Shown: piece by piece, positions 13,086 to 19,694 of the stretch
How positions within the stretch are numbered: position 1 is the first letter of the stretch
How the letters are laid out: each line of letters opens with the position of its first letter
Virus record (IMG/VR): IMGVR_UViG_3300027762_000032
Coordinates: 1-27,107 of that record
Direction: 5' to 3' (one strand)
DNA from: a virus
Length of the DNA: 27,107 bases
Notes under the pieces: model-generated
Told to the model about the DNA's origin: nothing
Databases searched by the model: none
Seen by the model: only the letters and a program-made list of their open reading frames with translations
Position numbers and translations under genes: made by a program

Positions 13086-13559
13086 TTAAACTGCAATTTC
13101 ATCAATAATTTCAAATATTTTTTTGAACTCAACCAAATTACTATATTTGCGTTTAAAGTTTTCCAGTTCATTAATTGCTTGTTGTAATATTTGTTTCCTT
13201 AAATCATCATCAGACATAGCTCTACTTATAGCTATATAACTTGGTTTTTTCCCAAATTCTTCTGATTTAACACTTACATATGCCCTAGTTTCTATTCCTT
13301 TGTCAGATGTATCTTGTGTAGTTACAACTACTAATTTCCTTACCAATTCCTTTGCTTGTTCTACTCTATAGGATTCTGCAGCTTTCACATCATCCCACTC
13401 AAACACCTTATGAAATAACGAATTATTTGGTCTTGCTTCTTCAATAATAACTTTTGGTTCAATTGTTCCTCTTTCAGTTTGGATCCTTTCAAGTTCCCTA
13501 CCTGCTAAATTTGCATCAATACCATAAATATCAATAGACCATTTATAAATCATCCCCAT
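13086..13559 (-). CDS. Conserved phage recombination-cluster protein of unknown function
   Basis: 157 residues. MIYKWSIDIYGIDANLAGREL, then FEWDDVKAAESYRVEQA, then RAYVSVKSEEFG and INELENFKRKYSNL: an order I associate with a conserved unnamed phage family that travels with annealing proteins. ATG 13559 has AGGAGG six bases upstream. No catalytic motif. Flanked on both sides by pentamer modules, so it was probably acquired or shuffled as a unit with them. Possibly a partner of the annealing protein. Confidence 0.6.
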   Translation of the reverse strand: MGMIYKWSIDIYGIDANLAGRELERIQTERGTIEPKVIIEEARPNNSLFHKVFEWDDVKAAESYRVEQAKELVRKLVVVTTQDTSDKGIETRAYVSVKSEEFGKKPSYIAISRAMSDDDLRKQILQQAINELENFKRKYSNLVEFKKIFEIIDEIAV

Positions 13560-13583
13560 ATTGTGCCTCCTGTTAGTTTAGTT

Positions 13584-13680
13584 TTGTTAGGGGCTAATCG
13601 CCCCTAACTGTCCTCACCATGCCTCGCCCCGCCGCGCCGCACCGCGCCAAACCTCGCCAAACCGCGCCCCGAAAATTTAT
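13584..13680. repeat. Intergenic GCCNN-pentamer module, copy 2
   Basis: About twelve pentamers (13611-13670: TCCTC, ACCAT, GCCTC, GCCCC, GCCGC and so on) again run into GAAAATTTAT. Hairpin GTTAGGGGC/GCCCCTAAC (13586-13594 with 13600-13608) has the same stem as copy 1 but a different loop. Same position relative to stop and ribosome site. Confidence 0.9.
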
Positions 13681-13685
13681 TTAAA

Positions 13686-14369
13686 TTAGAAGTCTTTTTC
13701 AGTTGCTACATGAAATGTTCCAAAGTTGCCTTTTTTTTCAGGCCTCCAATCACCAATTCCCACTGAATAACCTCCATAATTTATTAAGGCTACAACTTTT
13801 TCTTTTGGGAATATTGCATTATTACATCTTACATCTAATTCCATTCTCCATTTTGAAAACATTGCCCTGTATCTAATATCAGCACTAGTTCTTTGCAATT
13901 TAACCATTTGTTCGTGCATTTCAGGTATACTCCCATCTATCTCCACTAAGTTGTTATCGCTTTTTATATTAAATAAAGCTAATACAGAAACAATATCTTT
14001 TGTTAATTGATTTCTACAACCTGCTGCAGCTGCAGCCATTTTAATACCTATTGAAGGAAATCCAAACCTAGCGCCGTTTTTAACAGCTTTTGCAAAAGCT
14101 TCTTCTGCTTCTTTTGTGCTACAGTCATAAGGTAATTCAGGTTTTTTAGTAATCCAGTATAAAGATTCAATGAAATCTATAACGGGATTCTTAGCCATCT
14201 TTTGTGAGACCTTGTTAGTTTGTTTATTCAAAATTTGTTCTTTTTGAAAATCAGAAAATCTATGACATAATAATGGTGTATCACCAACAATAGTTATTTT
14301 GAACTCCGTCATTTTAATTTCTGGTATTTCAATTTCTTCAAGTTTGATTTTTCCATCTTTCTTCGCCAT
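13686..14369 (-). CDS. Conserved phage protein of the recombination cluster
   Basis: 227 residues. Hallmarks: FKITIVGDTPLLCHRFSDFQ near the N-terminus, FPSIGIKMAAAAAG in the middle, LQRTSADIRYRAMFSKWRME, and near the C-terminus GGYSVGIGDWRPEKKGNFGT. This set recurs in unassigned phage proteins near recombination genes. The glycine-rich GxGDWRPE segment may be a nucleic-acid contact, but I see no known active site. ATG 14369 has AAGGGGG upstream. First large gene of the block, preceded by a pentamer module. Confidence 0.6.
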   Translation of the reverse strand: MAKKDGKIKLEEIEIPEIKMTEFKITIVGDTPLLCHRFSDFQKEQILNKQTNKVSQKMAKNPVIDFIESLYWITKKPELPYDCSTKEAEEAFAKAVKNGARFGFPSIGIKMAAAAAGCRNQLTKDIVSVLALFNIKSDNNLVEIDGSIPEMHEQMVKLQRTSADIRYRAMFSKWRMELDVRCNNAIFPKEKVVALINYGGYSVGIGDWRPEKKGNFGTFHVATEKDF

Positions 14370-14397
14370 AATTCATCCCCCTTTTTATTTAGTAGGT

Positions 14398-14482
14398 GAA
14401 GGGGAATTAACCCCTACCCTACTCCTTGCCATGCCGCGCCTTGCCGCGCCAAACCTCACCGGGCCCCGCCGCGCCTTGAAAA
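14398..14482. repeat. Intergenic GCCNN-pentamer module, copy 3
   Basis: Pentamers GCCAT, GCCGC, GCCTT, GCCGC, GCCAA, ACCTC, ACCGG, GCCCC, GCCGC, GCCTT occupy 14428-14477, then GAAAATTTAT. The adjoining hairpin is shorter (AGGGG/CCCCT, 14400-14404 with 14411-14415). It lies between the small zinc-ribbon gene and the 227-residue gene. Confidence 0.88.
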
Positions 14483-14483
14483 T

Positions 14484-14612
14484 TTATGCAAACTTTTTAT
14501 CCCTCTGTTCCCTAATCCACTTCCAAAGCAGATAGCATTCCTCACCACAAAAGTACCTGCCATATATATTGTCAATCAAATCAATCGGCCTACCGCACAC
14601 TATACAATTCAT
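14484..14612 (-). CDS. Small zinc-ribbon protein (42 residues)
   Basis: MNCIVCGRPIDLIDNIYGRY then FCGEECYLLWKWIREQ: two cysteine pairs (CIVC and CGEEC) about 20 residues apart, a compact treble-clef-like zinc site, with a basic tail. ATG 14612 has GGAG six bases upstream. A 7-bp hairpin TAAGGGG/CCCCTTA (14635-14641 with 14651-14657) precedes its ribosome site, like the hairpins of the pentamer modules. Probably nucleic-acid binding. Confidence 0.75.
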   Translation of the reverse strand: MNCIVCGRPIDLIDNIYGRYFCGEECYLLWKWIREQRDKKFA

Positions 14613-14700
14613 ACCGTTCTCCTTTTTTATTGGCTAAGGGGTTCACTACGCCCCTTAACCTTAACTGTCAAGGAAAGTTCCCACACAACCCTGACAATAA

Positions 14701-14889
14701 TTAGACATCACCTTTCAATTTATCTTGCAAAATAAACAAATACTTTATAACTAAAACTAATTCATCAGACATCCTGTTGCATTCATCTGCACATTCTGGT
14801 AGCTCTGCTGCTTCTTTCAGCTTTGTCAAAGCCATATTTATTTTACTTATAGCAAGTCCTACATTTCCGTATGCCATTAAATTATCCAT
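14701..14889 (-). CDS. Small helical hypothetical protein
   Basis: 62 residues from ATG 14889; the ATG three codons earlier abuts the ribosome site AAAGGGG and leaves no spacing. Helical with two cysteines (ELPECADECNRMSDEL). Overlaps the previous gene by eight bases. No family recognised. Confidence 0.6.
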   Translation of the reverse strand: MDNLMAYGNVGLAISKINMALTKLKEAAELPECADECNRMSDELVLVIKYLFILQDKLKGDV

Positions 14890-15205
14890 CTTGCTCATCC
14901 CCTTTTAGATATATTTCCAATTGGTTTACTGCTTGATGCCATCCAAAGTAGGATAGTTCTTTTTCAATATACTTTCTATTATGAATACCATGTAAACGAT
15001 GTTGTATAAATTCAACTGCTGTTGCCTTGTATTGGGTGTAAAGCGTTTCTAAGTCTTTTTGTAGAATTATTTTTTCATGTTCATCCATGCAGAACCTGTC
15101 CTTAACCTTTTCGATTTGTTGCTGGATCAGGTTCAAATCTGCACGCAATCCTTTTTCTTTCATTCTATGTGTAAAATTCTTAAATTCAGCAAATAAAAAT
15201 TTCAT
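14882..15205 (-). CDS. Hypothetical early phage protein
   Basis: 107 residues, mostly helical (LNLIQQQIEKVKDRFCMDEH, then ILQKDLETLYTQYKATAVEF), with a basic N-terminus. ATG 15205 has GGGGG seven bases upstream. It belongs to the chain of small early genes; I recognise no family. Confidence 0.6.
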   Translation of the reverse strand: MKFLFAEFKNFTHRMKEKGLRADLNLIQQQIEKVKDRFCMDEHEKIILQKDLETLYTQYKATAVEFIQHRLHGIHNRKYIEKELSYFGWHQAVNQLEIYLKGDEQDG

Positions 15206-15274
15206 TGTAAAACCCCCTAAAATACTGTATAATATACTTGTTCTTAATTGAAATTACTTGTTCAAACCCCTGAG

Positions 15275-15301
15275 AGCACTTCGCCAAAAGTGCTTTTTTT
15301 A
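15275..15301 (+). terminator. Plus-strand intrinsic terminator inside the leftward early operon
   Basis: AGCACTT (15275-15281) pairs with AAGTGCT (15288-15294) around CGCCAA, followed by seven T on the plus strand. On the minus strand there is no T-run, so it should stop rightward (antisense) RNA and not the early operon. No plus-strand gene lies just upstream. Confidence 0.65.
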
Positions 15302-15370
15302 TACCTCCAAAGCCTGTGCAATAGTAAGCACAATAAACCCGATGCACAGCAAAAAAAATGTAGCATACAT
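15299..15370 (-). CDS. Possible membrane microprotein (23 residues)
   Basis: MYATFFLLCIGFIVLTIAQA followed by LEV: a single hydrophobic helix. The start overlaps the stop of the preceding gene as TAATG, with AAAGGAAG about 12 bases upstream. The longer frame starting at 15389 overlaps this region but has an implausible composition. Function unknown. Confidence 0.45.
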   Translation of the reverse strand: MYATFFLLCIGFIVLTIAQALEV

Positions 15371-15525
15371 TATCCGCACTTCCTTTCATTCTTCAATTCT
15401 TTTGATATAAATCTCTCTAAAACAAATAAGTCATAAATTGATGAATCTAAATTTTCAGCATCAGCATAGTTGAAGTTCTGTTCGGCCTGTTGGTATTCTT
15501 CCAATAATTCCTCTAGCTTTGACAT
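15370..15525 (-). CDS. Small conserved early phage protein (51 residues)
   Basis: MSKLEELLEEYQQAEQNFNY, then ADAENLDSSIYDLFVLERFI: an acidic helical protein of a type common after the excisionase-like gene in Firmicutes phages. ATG 15525 overlaps no other gene and has GGGGG (AATTGAAC spacing) upstream. Function unknown. Confidence 0.6.
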   Translation of the reverse strand: MSKLEELLEEYQQAEQNFNYADAENLDSSIYDLFVLERFISKELKNERKCG

Positions 15526-15527
15526 GT

Positions 15528-15737
15528 TCAATTACCCCCTGATTCTTCTTTAGATTTTAACCACTGGCATAAACTATCCTTATTTACCAATAATCTTTTG
15601 CCAATCCGTATGCTTGGAAATCCTGTACTATTCATTAGTACATATGCATTTGATTTACTTATACTTAATGCAACCGCCAATTTTTCAGCACTAAGCATAT
15701 AGGGTATATCAGATAGTTGACTGTAAAAGTTAGACAT
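15528..15737 (-). CDS. Excisionase-like HTH protein (HTH_17 type)
   Basis: 69 residues. LSAEKLAVALSISKSNAYVL, then NSTGFPSIRIGKRLLV and LCQWLKSK: the compact winged-helix pattern of MerR-like excisionases (helix, wing ending in RIGKRLLV, final helix). ATG 15737 follows AGGGGG. Second gene of the early operon, after the Cro-like gene. It may be the directionality factor for the integrase at 16949-18121, or a regulator; position and fold permit both. Confidence 0.7.
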   Translation of the reverse strand: MSNFYSQLSDIPYMLSAEKLAVALSISKSNAYVLMNSTGFPSIRIGKRLLVNKDSLCQWLKSKEESGGN

Positions 15738-15767
15738 AATCCACCCCCTTTTTTATGCAAATTTAAT

Positions 15768-16025
15768 TTAAGCCTCTGTTTCTAAATTAAAAAATTCAGA
15801 TACAGGCATGTTAAAAATATTTGCTAATTTAACCATTCTTGATGCACTTGGTTCGATTTTTCCATTAATAAATGATTGATATGTTGGCGCTGATACACCC
15901 ATCATTTTTGCCATATCGGTGTAAGTGTAACCATTCCTCGCCATTTCTGCTCTGATAACAGAATCTTTGACCAAATAACTATAATTCCCTACTACCCTGT
16001 CCTTGCGAAAAATTAATCTTCCCAT
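15768..16025 (-). CDS. Cro-like XRE-family regulator
   Basis: 85 residues with a central HTH: YTYTDMAKMMGVSAPTYQSF, then INGKIEPSASRMVKLANIF. First gene of the leftward early operon, facing the repressor across a 226-base divergent control region, the usual place for Cro. ATG 16025 has GAGGGG ten bases upstream. Expected to repress the repressor promoter, its own promoter, or both. Confidence 0.8.
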   Translation of the reverse strand: MGRLIFRKDRVVGNYSYLVKDSVIRAEMARNGYTYTDMAKMMGVSAPTYQSFINGKIEPSASRMVKLANIFNMPVSEFFNLETEA

Positions 16026-16102
16026 AAAAACTTATCCCCTCACAAAGTTAGATTATTGAATTGTTCATAATTATTTTATTGAAAATTTGATATACTCGTT
16101 AC

Positions 16103-16138
16103 AATTCACATAATATATTTGAACTTTGATTATGTCAA
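16103..16138 (-). promoter_or_regulatory. Early leftward promoter (PR-type)
   Basis: Minus strand: TTGACA (16138-16133), 17 bases, TATTAT (16115-16110), start expected near 16103. It drives the Cro-like gene and the early operon. Candidate half-sites of the TTGAA/TTCA type occur around it (TTTGAAC 16118-16124, GAATTGTTCA near 16055), but I could not define operators with confidence. Confidence 0.8.
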
Positions 16139-16186
16139 TAGTTTTTTTATTTTATCATGATTTTTATGTAGTTCATGGCATTTACC

Positions 16187-16222
16187 TTGATTAGTAAACA
16201 AAAGTCTTGTATATTTATTTTG
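16187..16222 (+). promoter_or_regulatory. Repressor promoter
   Basis: TTGATT (16187-16192), 17 bases, TATATT (16210-16215), start near 16222. It is followed by AAAGGAG and the repressor ATG at 16252. It faces away from the early promoter, giving the standard divergent lysogeny switch. Confidence 0.75.
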
Positions 16223-16251
16223 TGAAATTTAAACAAAGGAGTTTAAATAAA

Positions 16252-16638
16252 ATGAAGTGGGATGGCAATAGACTTAAATACTTAAGGACTAAAAAAAAGT
16301 TAACCCAAGAAATTCTGGGTAAGAAATTAGACAAAGCAATGAGTACCATTTCAGGTTATGAAATTAACAACTCGGAACCTGATGTAGATACAATAGTTTT
16401 AATGGCCAACATTTTAGACACAACAACAGATTACTTGCTTGGTGTTTCAGATGAACCTGACATAAAAATATATCATTACAATGAATTACCTGAATTAGTA
16501 AAAGAAGCTGGTATAGAAAATTTAAGGTCACTAAAAGATTACAAACTAGAAGAACTGACACTGGATGAACTGACAGATTTAATAGAAGTAGCTAAGAAAA
16601 TAAAAGAAAGACAAAAAAGAGAAAAACCGTCTACTTAG
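16252..16638 (+). CDS. XRE-family lysogeny repressor (CI-like)
   Basis: 128 residues. N-terminal HTH: RLKYLRTKKKLTQEILGKKL, then MSTISGYEINNSEPDVDTIV and MANILDTTTDYLLG, a classic XRE domain. The C-terminus is acidic and helical (EELTLDELTDLIEVAKKIKE), with no LexA-type Ser/Lys protease, so induction would not be by RecA-stimulated self-cleavage. ATG 16252 is chosen for AAAGGAG ten bases upstream. Divergent from the Cro-like gene. Confidence 0.85.
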   Translation: MKWDGNRLKYLRTKKKLTQEILGKKLDKAMSTISGYEINNSEPDVDTIVLMANILDTTTDYLLGVSDEPDIKIYHYNELPELVKEAGIENLRSLKDYKLEELTLDELTDLIEVAKKIKERQKREKPST

Positions 16639-16652
16639 ACGGTTTTTTGTTT
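16622..16652 (+). terminator. Repressor terminator
   Basis: AACCGTCTA/TAGACGGTT hairpin followed by TTTTTTG. The repressor stop codon lies inside the stem, so the terminator is built into the gene end. It is largely symmetrical and the minus-strand ORF below also ends in it. Confidence 0.85.
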
Positions 16653-16741
16653 TGTAACGATATATTTGAGTTGATATTGATGTAAACAACGTTGCCAATC
16701 TTAATGCTGTAAATGGACTTGCTTTTAAGTTTTACATACAT
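16631..16741 (-). CDS. Possible 36-residue protein opposite the lysogeny genes
   Basis: MYVKLKSKSIYSIKIGNVVY, then INSNISLQNKKPSK. A strong ribosome site (GGAGGAG, five bases before ATG 16741) supports it; its stop lies in the repressor terminator. It is on the minus strand between two plus-strand genes, so it would need its own promoter, which I cannot identify. Basic, beta-prone, family unknown. Confidence 0.4.
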   Translation of the reverse strand: MYVKLKSKSIYSIKIGNVVYININSNISLQNKKPSK

Positions 16742-16948
16742 AACGGCTCCTCCATTCAAAGATATCTTGAAAGTATATTAATAAACTTATTTATGTAAAT
16801 CAATAGTATTTTCCAAACAACACAAATTTACCCTTGAAATGCATTATTTAATAAAAATAAGTGTAATAATATTTATTTGTTTATGATTATTGCATATTTG
16901 TAATTAAAATTGTATGATGTAATCATAATTTGTTAAGGGGTTTTGAAT

Positions 16949-18121
16949 ATGGGTAGAAAGAAAATAAAAGTTACAAGAAGAAGTAGAAACGAAGGCAATA
17001 TAAGATTGCGCGAAGATGGACTATATGAAGCAAGGGTCACACTTGGGACTGATCCAAATGGCAAGCAGATACAAAAAAGCTTATATAGTAAAGACAAAGC
17101 CAAATTAATAAGAAGGATGAATGAAACTATTTTAAGTGTTTACAAAGGTACATATGTAGAAGACTTGCCTATCACATTAGAAGTATGGATTAATAAGTGG
17201 CTAAATGATTATGCCAAATTCAACATTAAAGAAACTACATTAGAAGTCTATAAAATCTACACCAAGAATCATATTATACCTGAGCTTGGTTTCCATAAAC
17301 TAAGTTCTATAAAAACAGCAAACATTCAGGCATTTATAAATAAACTATCAGACAAAGGACTTTCCCCTGGCACCATTATTTATGTCATGCGAATACTTAA
17401 AGGTGCATTAAAGCAAGCCGTACTAGAAAGAATGTTGAATGATGATGTATCAAAGCATTGTGTACTTCCAAAGGACAAGCATAAAGAAATGAAAACATTA
17501 AAGCCTGAAGACTTAACAGCTTTTATCAAAGAAGCAAAGAATGATAGATTTTACGCATTGTTTATGCTTGAGCTTGCAACAGGATTAAGGCGTGGGGAAA
17601 TGTTAGGCCTTCGTTGGCAGGATATTAATTTTCAAGAAGGATACATACAGCTGCATCAGCAAGTAGTAATACATAAAAATAAACTACTAATTAAAGATCT
17701 AAAAACAACATACAGTAACAGAAAGTTATATTTACCTGAAGATGTTTTGAACCTGTTAGAAATACACAAGAAGGTCAAACCCAGAAAAAGAAAAGGTGTT
17801 ATTGAATTAGATACCGTTAAAAATAATAATGATTTAGTTTTCAAGAATATACATGGTGGGGTTATGCATCCAAAGAACCTACTAAGGTCCTTCAGGCGAA
17901 TATTAGAAAAAGCAAAGCTTGAAAAGATAAGATTCCATGATTTGCGCCATACATATGCCCTTAACTGTTTACATCAAGGAATAGACATAAAGACACTTCA
18001 AGAGAACCTTGGACATCATAAAGCAAGTTTCACAATAGAAAAGTATGGGCATAGTACAGCTGAAATGAAAAAAGATGCAGCTAAAAGAATCGGTAACTTT
18101 TTAAATGAACAAATAAAATAA
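16949..18121 (+). CDS. int: Tyrosine-recombinase integrase
   Basis: 390 residues from ATG 16949 (AAGGGG eight bases upstream; TTG two codons earlier possible). The N-terminal arm-binding domain (NIRLREDGLYEARVTLGTDP, then NGKQIQKSLYSKDKAKLIRR) is of the AP2-like type; the SAM-like core-binding domain spans ~65-165. The catalytic residues are visible: R214 (ATGLRRGE), the lysine in DLKTTYSNRKLYL, H330 and R333 (HDLRHT), H356 (LGHH) and nucleophile Y366 (EKYGH). It integrates the phage at a tRNA gene. attP lies 135 bases past its stop and its probable arm sites flank the core. All catalytic residues intact. Confidence 0.95.
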   Translation: MGRKKIKVTRRSRNEGNIRLREDGLYEARVTLGTDPNGKQIQKSLYSKDKAKLIRRMNETILSVYKGTYVEDLPITLEVWINKWLNDYAKFNIKETTLEVYKIYTKNHIIPELGFHKLSSIKTANIQAFINKLSDKGLSPGTIIYVMRILKGALKQAVLERMLNDDVSKHCVLPKDKHKEMKTLKPEDLTAFIKEAKNDRFYALFMLELATGLRRGEMLGLRWQDINFQEGYIQLHQQVVIHKNKLLIKDLKTTYSNRKLYLPEDVLNLLEIHKKVKPRKRKGVIELDTVKNNNDLVFKNIHGGVMHPKNLLRSFRRILEKAKLEKIRFHDLRHTYALNCLHQGIDIKTLQENLGHHKASFTIEKYGHSTAEMKKDAAKRIGNFLNEQIK

Positions 18122-18140
18122 TACATAAAAATTAAAATGA

Positions 18141-18186
18141 AAGTCTGTAGTTCAGTTCTAGTCTGAATTACAGGCTTATTTTTTTG
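18141..18186 (+). terminator. Integrase terminator
   Basis: AAGTCTGTAG-TTCAG pairs with CTGAA-TTACAGGCTT around a 7-base loop, with two G-T wobbles, followed by ATTTTTTT. It ends int transcription just before the first arm repeat. Confidence 0.85.
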
Positions 18187-18188
18187 TT

Positions 18189-18210
18189 GTAAGGGTACTT
18201 AAAGGGTACT
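18189..18210. repeat. Integrase arm-site pair, left of the core
   Basis: Two tandem AAGGGTACT boxes (18191-18199 and 18202-18210). The 22-bp block recurs at 18471-18492 with one mismatch, in the same direction, on the other side of the tRNA-derived core, as expected for arm-binding sites of a tyrosine integrase. Confidence 0.75.
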
Positions 18211-18256
18211 AGGTGAAAATGACTGGAATGTGAAAAGCTGAAAGCCTTGGTATTAC

Positions 18257-18301
18257 TGGTGAACGATACTGGGCTTGAACCAGTGACCCCTACCACGTCA
18301 A
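18257..18301 (-). other. attP core: 3' half of a tRNA-Val(GAC) gene
   Basis: On the minus strand this reads, 5' to 3': anticodon loop TTGACGT, stem GGTAG, variable GGGTC, T-arm ACTGG-TTCAAGC-CCAGT, acceptor ATCGTTC, A, CCA. The loop gives anticodon GAC (valine). The sequence stops matching a tRNA beyond the loop: the bases before it do not pair with GGTAG. So it is a half-gene, the usual attP form that restores the host tRNA on integration. It sits beside int between two arm-repeat pairs. Confidence 0.85.
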
Positions 18302-18470
18302 TATAGTAACCTCACAAAATTTGGTAATACTTTTTTGTTTTATTTCGTTCTAATACGTCTATTATGTGCTGTACTGTTGACCTTTGGCACTTGGTAAAAT
18401 TTAGTGGTATGTTTTAATAATTCTATTATCTTTCAATAAAATCATTGTTTTTTAATGTTTTTTTGAATTT

Positions 18471-18492
18471 GTAAGGGTACTTAAAGGGTAGT
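18471..18492. repeat. Integrase arm-site pair, right of the core
   Basis: GTAAGGGTACTTAAAGGGTA followed by GT, 21 of 22 bases identical to 18189-18210. Two AGGGTA cores 11 bp apart. The rest of 18302-18660 is AT-rich with no gene that I can support, apart from the promoter below. Confidence 0.75.
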
Positions 18493-18596
18493 AAATTAAT
18501 TTTTGTATGCTTTCTGCTATCTAACTTACAAGATTTTTTTTGTAATTTTTTTATCAATAAATAAGCATTTTTAAAAATTCATATAAGACAATAATT

Positions 18597-18645
18597 ACAA
18601 ATATTTGTATTGACTACTAAATACAATAATGTTATTATAAATATA
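18597..18645 (+). promoter_or_regulatory. Promoter of the lysogenic two-gene operon, with operator
   Basis: TTGACT (18610-18615), 17 bases, TATTAT (18633-18638). A perfect 7-bp inverted repeat TTGTATT (18605-18611) / AATACAA (18620-18626) overlaps the -35, and the palindrome ACAAATATTTGT lies at 18597-18608. These are likely operator sites for the RHH protein encoded just downstream. Confidence 0.75.
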
Positions 18646-18671
18646 AGTTGTAAAAGAAAGGAGATTTAAAA

Positions 18672-18872
18672 ATGAAAAAAGGACCCAAGGAACCAACAAA
18701 AACTTCATCAATCCCACAAGTTCGAATTTCAGAAATGGAAAAAGCAGAACTTGAAAAATGTCGTTTGATGATGAATGAAAGTATATCCGAATATATAAGA
18801 AGGTCTATTATTGAAAGAAATGCAAGAATCATTGAAGACTGGCACAAAAGAAAAGAATTTTTAGAAAGCTAA
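18672..18872 (+). CDS. Ribbon-helix-helix regulator
   Basis: 66 residues. SIPQVRISEMEKAELEKCRL, then NESISEYIRRSIIERNARII: beta strand plus two helices of an RHH repressor (S-x-S-E-Y-I-R-R-S-I helix). ATG 18672 has AAAGGAG upstream. First gene of a two-gene plus-strand operon between attP and the lysis block, the classic position for lysogenic-conversion genes. Its promoter contains inverted repeats that it may bind. Confidence 0.8.
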   Translation: MKKGPKEPTKTSSIPQVRISEMEKAELEKCRLMMNESISEYIRRSIIERNARIIEDWHKRKEFLES

Positions 18873-18888
18873 GTAAGGAGATTTAAAA

Positions 18889-19437
18889 ATGAATGAAATG
18901 AAATTTTATGAAACAAAATGGTTTACTTTTTTAATGCTATTCGTATTCGCACCTGTAGGCATATACTTACTCTGGAAAAACAAACACTTTAACAATAACA
19001 CATTAATGGTACTATCAATTATATTCGGACTATTGTTTATTAGCATTATAAATAGTTCTGACCACATCCAATCCAATAGTGACAAGTACAACTTTACATC
19101 ATCAGAAGAAGCAACACCTACACCCACAAAGACACCTAACCCAACTCCAACACCAAAAACAGAAGGTCAACTATTTGACGAATGGATTAAGTCACAATTC
19201 TCTGCATGGGATGGAAGCCATAGAGCTTTAGTTGACTTGGTTAAAGAAAACATGAATGACCCTAAAAGTTTTCAACATGCAAAAACTACATATACTATTG
19301 ATACGGACAAAAAGTCTATAAAGATTTATATGAAATATAGAGGAAAGAATGCCTTTGGTGGGTTAATACTAACATCAGTTACCGCGGTTGCCACCTATAA
19401 AGATAATTTACTTAAAGTTATAGAAACGGAAGAATAA
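18889..19437 (+). CDS. Membrane-anchored protein with P/T-rich linker (lysogenic-conversion candidate)
   Basis: 182 residues. Two hydrophobic helices (TKWFTFLMLFVFAPVGIYLL and TLMVLSIIFGLLFISI), a Pro/Thr linker (ATPTPTKTPNPTPTPKT) and a globular C-terminal domain with FSAWDGSHRALVDLVKENMN and YRGKNAFGG. A C-terminal domain of this kind occurs in uncharacterised Firmicutes membrane proteins. The leader AAGGAGATTTAAAAATGAA is a copy of that of the gene before it. Because it is placed to be expressed in the lysogen, a role in superinfection exclusion or envelope modification is plausible but not shown. Confidence 0.65.
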   Translation: MNEMKFYETKWFTFLMLFVFAPVGIYLLWKNKHFNNNTLMVLSIIFGLLFISIINSSDHIQSNSDKYNFTSSEEATPTPTKTPNPTPTPKTEGQLFDEWIKSQFSAWDGSHRALVDLVKENMNDPKSFQHAKTTYTIDTDKKSIKIYMKYRGKNAFGGLILTSVTAVATYKDNLLKVIETEE

Positions 19438-19443
19438 AAAATC

Positions 19444-19468
19444 AGGGCTGCAGCTGCAGCCCTTTTTA
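19444..19468. terminator. Bidirectional terminator between convergent operons
   Basis: GGGCTGC-AGCT-GCAGCCC with TTTTT on the plus side and a T-rich run on the minus side (rc of the As at 19435-19443). It separates the plus-strand lysogenic operon from the end of the leftward lysis operon. Confidence 0.9.
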
Positions 19469-19491
19469 TATGAAGTCATTTTTGGGGGACT

Positions 19492-19680
19492 TTAAAACTT
19501 TGTTTTGCTTGATGGGTTATTCAAGATCCCAATTAAAATTCCAATTTCTACAACTGCATCGATGATTACTTGTAGTGCGGTGTCTTGCAAACCCAGATAA
19601 TCTTGTAGTCCAAAGTGATTAATTACAATCAAAATAAAACTGCCCCATAGTACAGGTGACAACAAACGATTTTGTTTCAT
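19492..19680 (-). CDS. Holin-like small membrane protein
   Basis: 62 residues from ATG 19680 (GGAGG eight bases upstream). It begins MKQNRLLSPVLWGSFILIVI, has a second hydrophobic segment (LQVIIDAVVEIGILIGILNN) and a charged tail PSSKTKF. Two membrane helices and the GILNNP motif are typical of a family of small Firmicutes phage holins. Last gene of the late operon. With the BhlA-type protein upstream of the amidase, the phage has two holin candidates. Confidence 0.7.
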   Translation of the reverse strand: MKQNRLLSPVLWGSFILIVINHFGLQDYLGLQDTALQVIIDAVVEIGILIGILNNPSSKTKF

Positions 19681-19694
19681 GCTTAACACCTCCG

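Noticed and set aside
15186-15389. 67-residue minus-strand frame
   Set aside because: It overlaps the 51-residue gene and the microprotein, crosses the plus-strand terminator and the ribosome site of the next gene, and shows no protein-like pattern.
18257-18301. A complete tRNA gene
   Set aside because: Only the 3' half is present; the sequence beyond the anticodon loop does not pair with the stem, and there is no D-arm or 5' acceptor.
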